A stretch of DNA of 64,000 nt, taken from positions 124,001-188,000 of the forward strand of contig CANLBJ010000001.1 of the NCBI GenBank assembly GCA_947488905.1, written 5' to 3'. The stretch's first letter is position 1; the number at the start of each line of letters is the position of its first letter. The position numbers and the translations under genes are program-made. This DNA is from Ulvibacter algarum (lineage in GTDB: Bacteria; Bacteroidota; Bacteroidia; Flavobacteriales; Flavobacteriaceae). Below are positions 16,801-24,922 of the stretch, in pieces. The notes beneath the pieces were generated by a model. The model was not told the origin of the DNA. It made no database searches and saw only the letters and a program-made list of their open reading frames with translations.

Positions 16801-18612
16801 AATATCTGTTGTAGGGTCATAAGGCCCCATTACTATAATTCCTGGTGCAGTAGCAGTTTGAGGTGCACCTCCTACATTATCTGTAATGGTCACTCCACCT
16901 CCAGAACCAATATCTGTCACGGTAACCTCTACATTAAAAGTAGCAGTAGGCTCACACATTCCAACTATCTCATAACTAACTTCTGGCTCTGTACACTCTA
17001 AACAGATTACAGTATAATCTATAGGATCATTAGAACCACTAGCACAACTTACAGAACCATCACTTTGTACCAGAAAAGAAATAGAGTTTCCAGAAGCAGT
17101 AAAAGTCAATCCTGTTAAATCACCATTGTTACCGTATGGAGTTGCTGCATTTAAATTAGTAACTCCATCAGAATCTAAAACAATAAGTTCATCTATAAAG
17201 CCTTCTACTTCTCCAGAGTTAAATGTTAAACGTAATGGAAAAGCACTGTCTCCTTGAAAAATATTTTGAACCACACTATTGTCATCATAACAATACGTAT
17301 TATTATATTCTCCATCAGCACATGCTATATCTATTTGTCCATTACGAATACAAAGATCAAAAGTCACATCGTTTACTGGATCTGATCCAGCTGTAAATAC
17401 TCTAATATAATATGTCTGCCCCACAGTAAGTCCTTGATTAAAACTTTGATCTGCCGCACTACAATTCACTTCTACTAAAGCATCACAAGTACCTTCATAC
17501 AAACCATGTGTTAAATCATTAGGAGTACCCGTTACATTTAAAAGTTCTATAATCTGAACACCAGATAAAGCTACAAACTCAAACCAAATATCATCATCTG
17601 CAATTCCTGGACATCCATTAGCTAGGTTAGAATCTGTTGCTCCAGCTAAGTTTCCTGGAGTACTAATGTTACAAAAAGAGTCTGGATTTACGCCAGCCAC
17701 AGTTGCCTCTATACACTCATCATTTTCTGGTGGCGGTGGCAATTGTCTAATACATAAATCAAAAGTTGTAGTTACTATAGGTGTAGTCCCAAAAGAATAA
17801 ATACGAACAGTATAAGTATCTCCCACTGTTAAGCCTTGTAATAAACTTTGATTAGGATCACTACAAGCAATGTTCACTAAAGCATCACAAGGACCACTGT
17901 AAACAGAATGAACTAAATCTGTAGGTGCTCCTTGAACATTTGATATTTCTAATATGTGAGATGTTGCTGTTGCTACAAAAGTAAACCAAGCATCATCGTT
18001 TGCTGTTCCCGTACAAGGATTAGCTTCTGCAGAGGTAGTTGCTCCTCCTATAGTTAATGTCTCATTTAACACATCACAAGACTCATCTGGATTAACCAAA
18101 AGAGGCAGTGCTGCTAGACACTCATCATTAACAGGTGCAGGTGGTGGCGTTACGCAGGTTAATTCAATATTAAAATCACCTGTATTTGCACCATATCCAT
18201 TTACATAGATTAAGTAATCTGTAGAAGCATCAGATACAAAAACCAACTGAGAGTTGTTTCCCGCACCACAAGCAGCAAAATTATCATCATTTCCAGCAAC
18301 ACAGACCAAACCATTACAGTTCCCAGAAAATACTTGCAATTGTGTATCAAATCCTGACCCACATAAAGAAACAGTTACTATGTCTCCATTACCAGCAAAA
18401 CTATACCATACTCCCGGAGCGGTACCGTTATTAAAAATGCCACATAAATCTGTGGGTTCATCGCTATCTGTTGCATCTGTATTTGAACCCGTTAAACTAT
18501 CTCCACAAGAAATAGCAATGGCATCTGCACAGAGATCATTTACTGGCGCTTGCGCAAAAGTTAAAAAGGATGTAAAAATAAAAGTAAGTCCTAAGAGTAG
18601 TTTTTTTGTCAT
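13894..18612 (-). CDS. Giant modular T9SS-exported surface protein with type B sorting domain
   Basis: This is the largest gene in the window (1572 residues), with a signal peptide ending LTFAQ. It opens with one 'NDLCADA...' Cys-containing unit (about 24-150) and two 'NDEC...' units joined by PPP linkers, close paralogues of the start of the next gene. A CUB-like Cys-rich stretch follows (about 430-545), then a nidogen-like region (about 640-860, FNFYDNDYTQVSVGANGQLTF and the FGGACNDTFFTSQQILLYE segment), a jelly-roll/MAM-like carbohydrate-binding-type domain (about 950-1130, ending SDFAIDDIGLYSEG), Ig-like repeats, and a type B sorting domain (GISPNGDGMND, IFNRHGRAIYE, LPTGTYFYVI, TGWVYLNRE). 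Likely a type IX-exported adhesin. It is first in an operon of adhesin, adhesin, SprF-like and PorE-like genes. Confidence 0.92.
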   Translation of the reverse strand: MTKKLLLGLTFIFTSFLTFAQAPVNDLCADAIAISCGDSLTGSNTDATDSDEPTDLCGIFNNGTAPGVWYSFAGNGDIVTVSLCGSGFDTQLQVFSGNCNGLVCVAGNDDNFAACGAGNNSQLVFVSDASTDYLIYVNGYGANTGDFNIELTCVTPPPAPVNDECLAALPLLVNPDESCDVLNETLTIGGATTSAEANPCTGTANDDAWFTFVATATSHILEISNVQGAPTDLVHSVYSGPCDALVNIACSDPNQSLLQGLTVGDTYTVRIYSFGTTPIVTTTFDLCIRQLPPPPENDECIEATVAGVNPDSFCNISTPGNLAGATDSNLANGCPGIADDDIWFEFVALSGVQIIELLNVTGTPNDLTHGLYEGTCDALVEVNCSAADQSFNQGLTVGQTYYIRVFTAGSDPVNDVTFDLCIRNGQIDIACADGEYNNTYCYDDNSVVQNIFQGDSAFPLRLTFNSGEVEGFIDELIVLDSDGVTNLNAATPYGNNGDLTGLTFTASGNSISFLVQSDGSVSCASGSNDPIDYTVICLECTEPEVSYEIVGMCEPTATFNVEVTVTDIGSGGGVTITDNVGGAPQTATAPGIIVMGPYDPTTDIVTLSVDPGDANCMLTSEPFSFLCIVDGCYTILDAGEDVFLDCDTECVDLMANYIVEPGLDTTEYIIQGPLCDVPPLEGGTPTGLTIDDRFSEAIDLPFTFNFYDNDYTQVSVGANGQLTFNAASFDSPSGFAINPGETLPRIAGNQFPPNTIHGAFHDIDPGVTDDPTQINYFISGVAPFRIFVVNFNNIPHFGGACNDTFFTSQQILLYESLNVIDVNLINKPSCTAWNDGLATLGLQGNDLTEFSVPVDRNTGVWDAVDETWRFVPNGAQNSQSSFTWTDPAGTVVGTEQLVNVCPTGTTVYTATLTVELPDGTLDVREDDVTVEREAGCVNFDCTDNNLFESFGEGTASTEDDFAVYPFDNTGGLDEGTHAVSSTLVGLNPFWHFDLEDHTGGDTNGNMLVVNGDSDPTNAEFYRRPITLEANKDYALRFWLATVYDTTTNICSENGGLGVPSNVNYYFEDSSGVVLAMGNTGDVDNTDAPQWFAFNLEFNTGANTDVVLVMELNVFGVCGSDFAIDDIGLYSEGTPPEIEMPDDLVGCDEDEDGTATYDLTSQNDVILNGIDPADVVITFHNSEADAMTGDNLIANTTMYDNTVDPETIWVRVQRVGQDTCYSITQFNIEIGPNLDLGIVLPPLFEICSNEDFPAIDGTVTNPDVDLAQVTYEWQNAAGTVVSTDAIFVPTVAGVYTLEVFAPVCGVNVYTTELTVYDAPVLDLGMNESFCEGDDAFEIVPNITGDVTGATYLWSTGETTPTITVSATGVYTLTLTVDVCTVESTVEIEYLANPEVTLGADFKTCPDMDAMLTATVNVEGDVLYEWLDPSGNVIPNETGSSIVVQVPAGTIGDSTYTVNVLNGSCIGTDTIDISLYDVDNCIISEGISPNGDGMNDTLDLQFLNDRTGIELFQIFNRHGRAIYEENDYTNQWGGQTTDGDELPTGTYFYVIILDKEDAAYGKEATGWVYLNREE

Positions 18613-18826
18613 GATGGTCTACCTAAATAAATATTTGAGGGTACTAAAATATTCAAAATTTAGGACTAACAGCAATTAGTTAGACAAAATTGTTATAGTG
18701 TGAGAAAATTAGGATAAAGTGTGAAGGAATTGTTAAAAAAACAGTTAAATAATGTAAATAATAAATGTGTTTTCGGTGAATCAACTTAAAACAAAGATGT
18801 AGAACGCGGAAATTTGACCACCAATT
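18613..18826. other. Leader region of the adhesin operon
   Basis: AT-rich non-coding DNA between the adhesin start and a terminator. It must contain the promoter of the adhesin operon on the minus strand, but I find no exact TAnnTTTG box with a matching -33 box, so I do not place one. No ORF or strong hairpin is visible. Confidence 0.4.
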
Positions 18827-18861
18827 AAAAAGGGTTAAACATAAATATTTTAACCCTTTTT
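18827..18861 (-). terminator. Bidirectional-looking terminator
   Basis: AAAAAGGGTTAAA (18827-18839) pairs with TTTAACCCTTTTT (18849-18861), giving a 13-bp stem with T runs on both strands. It follows the small membrane-protein gene on the minus strand and insulates it from the adhesin operon. Confidence 0.85.
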
Positions 18862-18915
18862 AATCTTAGGCAACAATTGTTATTGTTAGTATTTTAATAA
18901 ATGTAATTAGAAATC

Positions 18916-19092
18916 TTATTCTGGGAGCTCCTTCAAAAGATATTTAGAAATCATAGCGTAGATTTTATTTTTCTTGGTAATATTCTTACCATAAAGCCGC
19001 GCCTCTTTTATTCTATATATTATGTTAATTACACTTGCAAAAATGACTAACACTACTACAGAAAAAATTATAAAACTAAGAAAACTCATCAT
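18916..19092 (-). CDS. Small single-pass membrane protein
   Basis: This 58-residue ORF (ATG at 19092; a GTG six bases earlier is also possible) has one strong hydrophobic helix (FLSFIIFSVVVLVIFASVI, about 3-22) followed by a basic, Lys-rich cytosolic tail (NITKKNKIYAMISKYLLKELPE). No family is recognised. A real gene is supported by the sensible membrane topology (positive-inside), an isolated position and a terminator 54 bases after its stop. It is short enough that this remains moderately uncertain. Confidence 0.5.
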   Translation of the reverse strand: MMSFLSFIIFSVVVLVIFASVINIIYRIKEARLYGKNITKKNKIYAMISKYLLKELPE

Positions 19093-19205
19093 GCCCACAA
19101 GTATAATGGTTTAGCAAAAAAGATGACTTTTTATCGAATAGAAAAAATAAACCTCAATTATAGTTTTCGATTTAAAACCTATGATTTCGATAAACGACAA
19201 TAATA

Positions 19206-20144
19206 TCATGTCTCAATCTCAAAAACAGCATATACCGGAAAATGATCACTTACTCCTCCTAGGTATTTTGGACCAGCATATGTTCTAAAGGGGTTTCCTT
19301 TGTATTTCCCTTTTTGGATTACCACAGATGCAGCATTAAATATATCTGCCTTCTCAAAGACAAAGGGATTTTGGTAGGGCTTCATAAAATTATTAGTGAA
19401 AATAATTTGGTCAAATAAATTCCATTTCCCCCTATAAGTAGTACTCCCCTCATCATTTGTAAGTAGTAACTCCATTGGATTATAAAAATCTGTATCCATT
19501 AAATGAGTAATACTATCACTTTGTGGGTCATCATTAAAATCTCCCATCACTATAATACGCGCATCAGGTTCTTCACTTTTAATCTTTGAGATAATAATTC
19601 TATTTTGTTTTGCAGCCTCAAGTCGCTTATAGGCCGTCTCAGCTTCTCCAGCTCTTTTAGATGGCCAGTGATTTACTAAAACATGTACTCTTTGACCAGC
19701 TAACTCACCTATTACATACAGTATATCGCGAGTAAGATCAGGTTGTCCTTCTGGTGTTTTAAGAAACATATTAACCGCTTCACTACTAAGAATCTTAAAA
19801 AAACGAGACCTATATATAAGAGCTGTATCTATACCTCTTTCATCAGGAGAGTCATAATGCACAAAAGAATACCCAAGCTCTTTTAATTGAGGTGAATTTA
19901 TTAATTTTTCTAAAACAACAGCATTCTCTACCTCAGCAACACCTATTAACACAGGTTTATAAGGATTATCTTGCTGCCCAATACTTGCAATCACACTCCC
20001 TAGTTTACGCACCTTTGCTTTAAGTTTTTTCTCATCCCACCTAGCCTCTCCCACTGGGGTAAAAGTTTCATCCATTCTATCAGGATCATCAACGGTGTCA
20101 AATAGATTTTCTAAATTATAAAATGCAATAGTGTAAAGGCTCAT
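19206..20144 (-). CDS. Endonuclease/exonuclease/phosphatase (EEP) family protein, cytosolic
   Basis: This 312-residue EEP-fold enzyme lacks a signal peptide when started at 20144 (MSLYTIAFYNLENLFDTVDD). A longer frame reaching 20216 adds 24 residues not seen in the family. Catalytic motifs are the Asn of FYNLENLFD, the Glu of AEVEN, the HWPSKRAGE segment, GDFNDDP and the C-terminal SDHFPVYA. These are metal and phosphate ligands in DNase I-like enzymes that cleave phosphodiester or phosphomonoester bonds; the substrate cannot be told from sequence. A paralogue with a signal peptide lies at 50065-51117, so the species appears to hold an internal and an exported version. Confidence 0.88.
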   Translation of the reverse strand: MSLYTIAFYNLENLFDTVDDPDRMDETFTPVGEARWDEKKLKAKVRKLGSVIASIGQQDNPYKPVLIGVAEVENAVVLEKLINSPQLKELGYSFVHYDSPDERGIDTALIYRSRFFKILSSEAVNMFLKTPEGQPDLTRDILYVIGELAGQRVHVLVNHWPSKRAGEAETAYKRLEAAKQNRIIISKIKSEEPDARIIVMGDFNDDPQSDSITHLMDTDFYNPMELLLTNDEGSTTYRGKWNLFDQIIFTNNFMKPYQNPFVFEKADIFNAASVVIQKGKYKGNPFRTYAGPKYLGGVSDHFPVYAVFEIET

Positions 20145-20200
20145 GAATGTAAAATTTTCTGTGGTAACGTTTGCAAAATATACTTCAGTAACTTCTTTTG

Positions 20201-20234
20201 CTTCGGAAATATACAACCTTTAAAATTTCCGAAG
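20201..20234. repeat. Inverted pair of the CTTCGGAAAT element
   Basis: CTTCGGAAAT (20201-20210) and its exact reverse complement ATTTCCGAAG (20225-20234) face each other with a 14-base spacer between the divergent EEP and hflX genes. It could form a 10-bp hairpin in RNA or bind a dimeric or tetrameric protein. There is no T run, so it is not a terminator. Confidence 0.75.
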
Positions 20235-20395
20235 AGAAATAATTTAAAGCGCTTTCATAACGCAAGGAGAGTATACTGATGATTTTGAAACAATATTCAA
20301 ACACTTAAGATTTAAGAAGTAAAAGATCTTTTTCACCTCATCTTGCCTCGAAACGCATATTTATTAACATAAAACACACAAAACCTTCCCAATTT

Positions 20396-20438
20396 TTCAA
20401 ATTTCGATTTCGATTTCATTTTCATTTTCGATTTCATC
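20396..20438 (+). repeat. Degenerate TTTCGA/TTTCAT hexamer repeat before hflX
   Basis: A strongly strand-biased pyrimidine-rich tract made of TTTCGAT/TTTCATT-like units, ending two bases before the -7 box of hflX. It occupies the place where a -33 box should be. It may be slippage-prone or act as an upstream element. Confidence 0.6.
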
Positions 20439-20439
20439 G

Positions 20440-20447
20440 TATCTTTG
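20440..20447 (+). promoter_or_regulatory. -7 box of hflX
   Basis: TATCTTTG matches TAnnTTTG and ends only 5 bases before the hflX ATG. Transcription would start at or within one or two bases of the start codon, suggesting a leaderless mRNA. No TTG -33 box is present. Confidence 0.6.
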
Positions 20448-20452
20448 CTATT

Positions 20453-21664
20453 ATGCTAGATGAACAGAAAATAGAATACGAAAAAACCATATTAATTGGT
20501 GTAATTACGCAAGATCAAAACGAAGAGAAATCTACGGAGTATCTTGACGAATTAGAGTTTTTAGCCTACACCGCGGGTGGAGAGGTAAAAAAACGTTTTA
20601 CCCAAAAAATGGCATCTCCTAACCCAAAAACTTTTGTGGGTGCAGGTAAAATGGAAGAAATACAAGCATACATAGAGACACATAATATCGCTACCGCTAT
20701 TTTTGATGACGAACTAAGCCCCGGGCAGCAGCGTAATATTGAGAAAATACTAGAGTGCAAAATTGTAGATCGTACCTACCTTATCCTTGATATTTTTGCA
20801 CAACGAGCACAAACTAGCTACGCACGCACACAGGTTGAGTTAGCGCAATATCAATATTTACTACCTCGTTTAACGGGATTATGGACACACCTTGAACGTC
20901 AACGTGGAGGTATAGGAATGCGTGGACCTGGAGAGACAGAGATTGAGACAGATAGACGTATAGTACGGGATCGTATTACTTTATTAAAGAAAAAAATGCT
21001 TGCTATAGACAAGCAAATGGCAACCCAAAGAGGCAACCGTGGTTCACTTATAAGAGTAGCACTTGTGGGTTATACAAACGTAGGGAAATCTACTTTGATG
21101 AATGTAATAAGTAAAAGCGACGTCTTTGCAGAAAACAAGCTTTTTGCAACTTTAGATACCACAGTGCGTAAGGTGGTGATTGGCAACTTGCCCTTTTTAC
21201 TCACAGATACCGTAGGGTTTATTAGAAAATTACCTACACAACTAGTAGAGTCATTTAAGAGTACACTAGATGAAGTACGTGAAGCAGACTTATTACTTCA
21301 TGTAGTAGACATCTCACACGAGTCTTTTGAAGATCACATAGATTCTGTAAACACGATACTTACAGAAATTAAAAGTGCAGATAAACCTATTATAATGGTT
21401 TTTAATAAGATTGATGCGTATGTTCCAGAAACGATAGATGAAGATGATTTAATCACAGAAAAAACAAAAGCACATTACACCATAGAAGACTGGAAGCGCA
21501 CGTGGATGAATACAGAAAACGAAACCTCGATTTTTATTTCTGCTACAGAAAAAGAGAATTTAGTGAATTTCAGGAAAATAGTTTACGATAAAGTACGTGA
21601 GCTACACAGCAAGCGTTTTCCTTATAACAATTATCTATATCCAGATTATCAAGAAGAAGAATAG
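20453..21664 (+). CDS. hflX: HflX, ribosome-associated GTPase
   Basis: HflX binds ribosomes and can split stalled 70S particles, for example under heat stress. The 403 residues begin with the HflX-specific N-terminal domain (GAGKMEEIQAYIETHNI, FDDELSPGQQRNIE), followed by the glycine-rich linker RQRGGIGMRGPGETEIETDRR (about 160-180). The GTPase domain then shows G1 GYTNVGKST, the G3 region DTVGFIRKLPTQLVESFKSTL and G4 NKID. GPGETE and FIRKLP are unique to HflX. It is monocistronic, divergent from the EEP gene, and convergent with the next gene, from which it is separated by only 11 bases. Confidence 0.97.
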   Translation: MLDEQKIEYEKTILIGVITQDQNEEKSTEYLDELEFLAYTAGGEVKKRFTQKMASPNPKTFVGAGKMEEIQAYIETHNIATAIFDDELSPGQQRNIEKILECKIVDRTYLILDIFAQRAQTSYARTQVELAQYQYLLPRLTGLWTHLERQRGGIGMRGPGETEIETDRRIVRDRITLLKKKMLAIDKQMATQRGNRGSLIRVALVGYTNVGKSTLMNVISKSDVFAENKLFATLDTTVRKVVIGNLPFLLTDTVGFIRKLPTQLVESFKSTLDEVREADLLLHVVDISHESFEDHIDSVNTILTEIKSADKPIIMVFNKIDAYVPETIDEDDLITEKTKAHYTIEDWKRTWMNTENETSIFISATEKENLVNFRKIVYDKVRELHSKRFPYNNYLYPDYQEEE

Positions 21665-21675
21665 AGCATTTATAC

Positions 21676-22479
21676 TTAAAGCTCTCTTTTAAATTTATAC
21701 CCTAACACCGCTTTTACATTTATGGAGTCAACTTGCTTGTAATTTGCATCAGCATCTTCAGCAAATGTAGGCGGTTCTAGATTTAACTCTTCGGCTTTTG
21801 CCTTGTAATACTCTTTTTTTAATGGGTGTGATGGATGCACGGCATTAAATATTTTGCCAAAGCTTTGTTGTTTTATTATTTCAGAAATAATCTCAATGCA
21901 ATCATCTCGATGAATCAAGTTTACTGGCGCACTACCACCACTTAATTCTTTTCTGCCTGCAAGAAACTTTACAGGTTGTCTTGAACCACCATACAACCCA
22001 CCAAAACGCACAATACTTGTTTGTAATCCAGTAGCATTAAAAAACAACTGTTCTGCCTGCAATAGTTGCTTACCACCTTCATTTTCTGGCTCAGGAAAAT
22101 CTCGCTCTGTCACAATACCTTGATCATCTCCATAAACAGAAGTACTACTAATAAAGATTACTTCGGAAACGTCACTAGCTTGAACCTCTGTTAAAAAATG
22201 AGACATCTTGCCCACATAATTTGATCCAGAATTGCGACGCAAACCAGGAGGTATCATAATAATTAAAATTTCAGCATTCTTTAGCAAACCTTGAGGAGCA
22301 CCTACTACACCTTCTTCTGTCATATCTACAGCATAAGCATCTATACCTTTTGCCTGCAGAGTAGTTGCTTTTTTTACTGTTGTAACAGAACCTTTAATAC
22401 GATAACCCCGCATCATTAACTTTTGAGCTAAGGGCATCCCTAACCAACCTAAACCTGCAATCGCTATTGTTTTACTCAT
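21676..22479 (-). CDS. NAD(P)-binding epimerase/oxidoreductase (YeeZ-like)
   Basis: This 267-residue Rossmann protein carries the dinucleotide-binding motif GLGWLG at 9-14, FISSTSVYG (about 109-117) in place of the usual SDR catalytic block, and VRFGGLYG (about 156-163). The overall layout is that of atypical extended SDRs of the YeeZ type, annotated as NAD-dependent epimerase/dehydratase family; substrates are unknown. Its ATG overlaps the stop of the upstream M28 peptidase gene by 8 bases (ATGAGTAAA), so translation is coupled to that gene. Both point to cotranscription but not to a shared pathway. Confidence 0.85.
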   Translation of the reverse strand: MSKTIAIAGLGWLGMPLAQKLMMRGYRIKGSVTTVKKATTLQAKGIDAYAVDMTEEGVVGAPQGLLKNAEILIIMIPPGLRRNSGSNYVGKMSHFLTEVQASDVSEVIFISSTSVYGDDQGIVTERDFPEPENEGGKQLLQAEQLFFNATGLQTSIVRFGGLYGGSRQPVKFLAGRKELSGGSAPVNLIHRDDCIEIISEIIKQQSFGKIFNAVHPSHPLKKEYYKAKAEELNLEPPTFAEDADANYKQVDSINVKAVLGYKFKREL

Positions 22480-24838
22480 TTACTACAGTTTCATTATTTA
22501 CAAAAAGGGTGTCTTTTTTCTGCACTTTCATACTATCTAATATAAATGTCTTTTTAGTCACAATCGCATCTGTATTTACAAATGGCATAGGCATCATATA
22601 AGATGGTCTTTTGTTAATACTAAATTGTGGATGTGTCAATAAATCATAAGAATACTCCATCACACTAAGGCGAGGCATCTCTCTATTAATTGTTGTATAC
22701 TTAAGTTCTAAAGAGTCATTGTCTGCAACATAATAGCGCAGTAAACGATTACTTACTCTATCTGTAAAACCACTTATCGCTGTGTCTTGTGATACTTTTT
22801 TACCATTAACCTCAAGAGTTTCAAAATTAAAAGTTTTATCAAGATACACAAAGAGCTCGTGTGTATCTCTTTGCGGTAAAATGGTTACTGTAGTGGCACG
22901 AGAAGTAGCCATAACAGAATCTGCTTCTATTCTTATTGTAGCAGCGTTAATGTCTTTTACTGGAGCTTCTTTTGCATACGTAAACCCATTGTTATACTTG
23001 CTACCAGCAGCACTCTCTATAAACTTAGATGCTTGCTCTGGAGCTTCACCTAAATATCCTTTTGTCCACTCATCTAGATTTGTATCATAAGTAAGCCAGT
23101 AGTTTTTATTGGTATCTTGATCTTGATAATACAATAAACTATTTGGTTTTTTACGGTTTTCTGTATAGTCGCTTTTTGCGTGTGCAACAATAAAACAACC
23201 TATAGCCATTATAAAGGTAATTGTAGAAATAAAGTTTTTCCAGCGGTAAAAACCAAAAACTGGTAACAATAAACCAAAAGTAAGAACAACAAAAGCACTA
23301 CTCACAACTAACATCTTTAAACCTAACCCAACAGGGAAAAACTGAATTAATGGTGAAAAGAAAAATATAGCCGGAATACCCAATAATGTGAGCAATAAAA
23401 GACTTGGCTTTTCTTGACGTAGTAGTACAAAAAAGGATAATAACCCAAAAAATATAGGGATAATCCAATAAGCCGCTCCTTTTAAAATAATAGAAACTGC
23501 GACATTAATTATAAGCCAGAATAGTAGTGGAGCGACATAAAAATCTACCACATAATACTGTGCTTTATATCTTTTATACACTTTAAAACAAACTGCTAAA
23601 CTTAGTAATACAAAGAAAGCAATATACCAATGCCCATTATAAGTAAAGCCTTGCTGAATCTCTTGGTATTGCGGGTAAATTGCCTTTAATATAGACCACC
23701 CAAAATAACCAATAACTCCACAAATAATAAGTGAAACTAGAAAAGCTCCAAAACCACGGGTGATTTGTTTTGCTTTTAACCTCCCTTTACTAATACCATA
23801 AAAAACCAACACTATTAAAAGGACAAACGCCACGACTAGTAAAGGTATTACCCAAGCAAAAGGGTAACTTATCATCTTAACAAATGGTGCATTTACATAC
23901 ACATAGTCTTCTTCTGCCTTTAAACTGCTAAGATCTGCTTCTGCAAAATGGTGTAATAATGGTAATAAATAACTCCCTTGATGCTGTAGTGTTTCGCGGT
24001 TAAGATTTTCATACGTATCATTTGCAGTATGATAATCAAAGTGATCATCAATAAAAGCAAAGAAAAAACTATCAATATCACCGTCTTCTCTAAATACAGT
24101 CGAGTCTGTGTCATTAGGTAACAACTTATATACACTATACATTAATGATGAAGCTACTGGATAGTCTGGATTAGCATCAATAAAAGCTTTTACAAGGTTA
24201 GCATTCCCGCCATTAGTCTCAAGAATCATATTGCTTGGACCACCGCTTCCTCTGGCTTCAAAATTAAGGACCAACCCTACGTTATCTGCTAAAGGACTAC
24301 TATCCACAAAATTTTCTGCACCATCTAATCCTATTTCTTCACTATCTGTAAACAGTACTATAATATCATTTTTAGGTGTTTTGCCAGAAGCTTTATAAGC
24401 CCTTAAACTTTCTAGAATAGTCACCACACCGCTACCCGCATCACTTGCCCCAAAAGAAGGGACTTTTGCGCTATCATAGTGAGAAAGCAATACTAAAGAT
24501 TTTCCGTTACCGCTCCCTTTTAAGACAGCTACAATGTTCTTAGGTTTTACAAGTACTCGAGACCACTGGTTTAAGTTAAACTCATCTTGTACGTAAGTTT
24601 CAAGCCCTAAATCTTTTAATTCTGAAACAAGAAATTCTCTAACTCTTGTATGCTCTTCGCTACCGTGGTAATGTGGTGCTTTTGTTATTTCTTTTAAAGG
24701 TACAAGTGCTCTTTCTGTAGAAAATTTAGTTTCAGCAATAGTTGCTGGCGTTCCTTCTTGAGGCATTAAACTATAAAAACTGTAATAAATACAGCCTAAA
24801 ACTACAAGGAGTGATATGATTCCGGCAATTCTTTTCAT
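22472..24838 (-). CDS. M28 family aminopeptidase with a multi-pass membrane C-terminal half
   Basis: This 788-residue protein has an N-terminal membrane anchor (about 7-25) and a periplasmic M28 zinc-peptidase domain (about 45-300). Expected metal and catalytic residues are all visible: H120 and D133 (LLSHYDSAKVPSFGASDAG), E167/E168 (FTDSEEIG), E194 (NFEARG) and H270 (FDYHTANDTYENL). About eight hydrophobic helices follow (roughly 330-560), then a second soluble domain (about 575-788). M28 enzymes with this plan resemble eukaryotic ER-resident Fxna-type peptidases; in bacteria their substrates are unknown. The gene is intact and overlaps its downstream neighbour by 8 bases. Confidence 0.9.
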   Translation of the reverse strand: MKRIAGIISLLVVLGCIYYSFYSLMPQEGTPATIAETKFSTERALVPLKEITKAPHYHGSEEHTRVREFLVSELKDLGLETYVQDEFNLNQWSRVLVKPKNIVAVLKGSGNGKSLVLLSHYDSAKVPSFGASDAGSGVVTILESLRAYKASGKTPKNDIIVLFTDSEEIGLDGAENFVDSSPLADNVGLVLNFEARGSGGPSNMILETNGGNANLVKAFIDANPDYPVASSLMYSVYKLLPNDTDSTVFREDGDIDSFFFAFIDDHFDYHTANDTYENLNRETLQHQGSYLLPLLHHFAEADLSSLKAEEDYVYVNAPFVKMISYPFAWVIPLLVVAFVLLIVLVFYGISKGRLKAKQITRGFGAFLVSLIICGVIGYFGWSILKAIYPQYQEIQQGFTYNGHWYIAFFVLLSLAVCFKVYKRYKAQYYVVDFYVAPLLFWLIINVAVSIILKGAAYWIIPIFFGLLSFFVLLRQEKPSLLLLTLLGIPAIFFFSPLIQFFPVGLGLKMLVVSSAFVVLTFGLLLPVFGFYRWKNFISTITFIMAIGCFIVAHAKSDYTENRKKPNSLLYYQDQDTNKNYWLTYDTNLDEWTKGYLGEAPEQASKFIESAAGSKYNNGFTYAKEAPVKDINAATIRIEADSVMATSRATTVTILPQRDTHELFVYLDKTFNFETLEVNGKKVSQDTAISGFTDRVSNRLLRYYVADNDSLELKYTTINREMPRLSVMEYSYDLLTHPQFSINKRPSYMMPMPFVNTDAIVTKKTFILDSMKVQKKDTLFVNNETVVNE

Positions 24839-24884
24839 TGGTGGTTATTTGTTTTTAAAAATACAAATTTTAAAGGTTTTAAAG

Positions 24885-24893
24885 TTTCCGAAG
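24885..24893 (+). repeat. TTTCCGAAG element upstream of the M28 gene
   Basis: Lies 47 bases upstream of the M28 peptidase start and 30 bases downstream of the zinc-ribbon gene stop, on the minus-strand transcript. Confidence 0.7.
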
Positions 24894-24922
24894 CAATTAT
24901 GGAAACCTACTCTGCAGAAATA

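Noticed and set aside
18254-18679. Long frames antisense to the adhesin genes (also at 10358, 11555, 13034, 13541)
   Set aside because: They mirror the repeated, Thr/Val/Pro-rich adhesin codons. Similar antisense frames recur wherever the module recurs, so they are shadows.
21663-21685. Hairpin AGAGC...GCTCT between convergent hflX and the epimerase gene
   Set aside because: Only 5 bp of stem with a long loop and no good T run; not enough to call a terminator.
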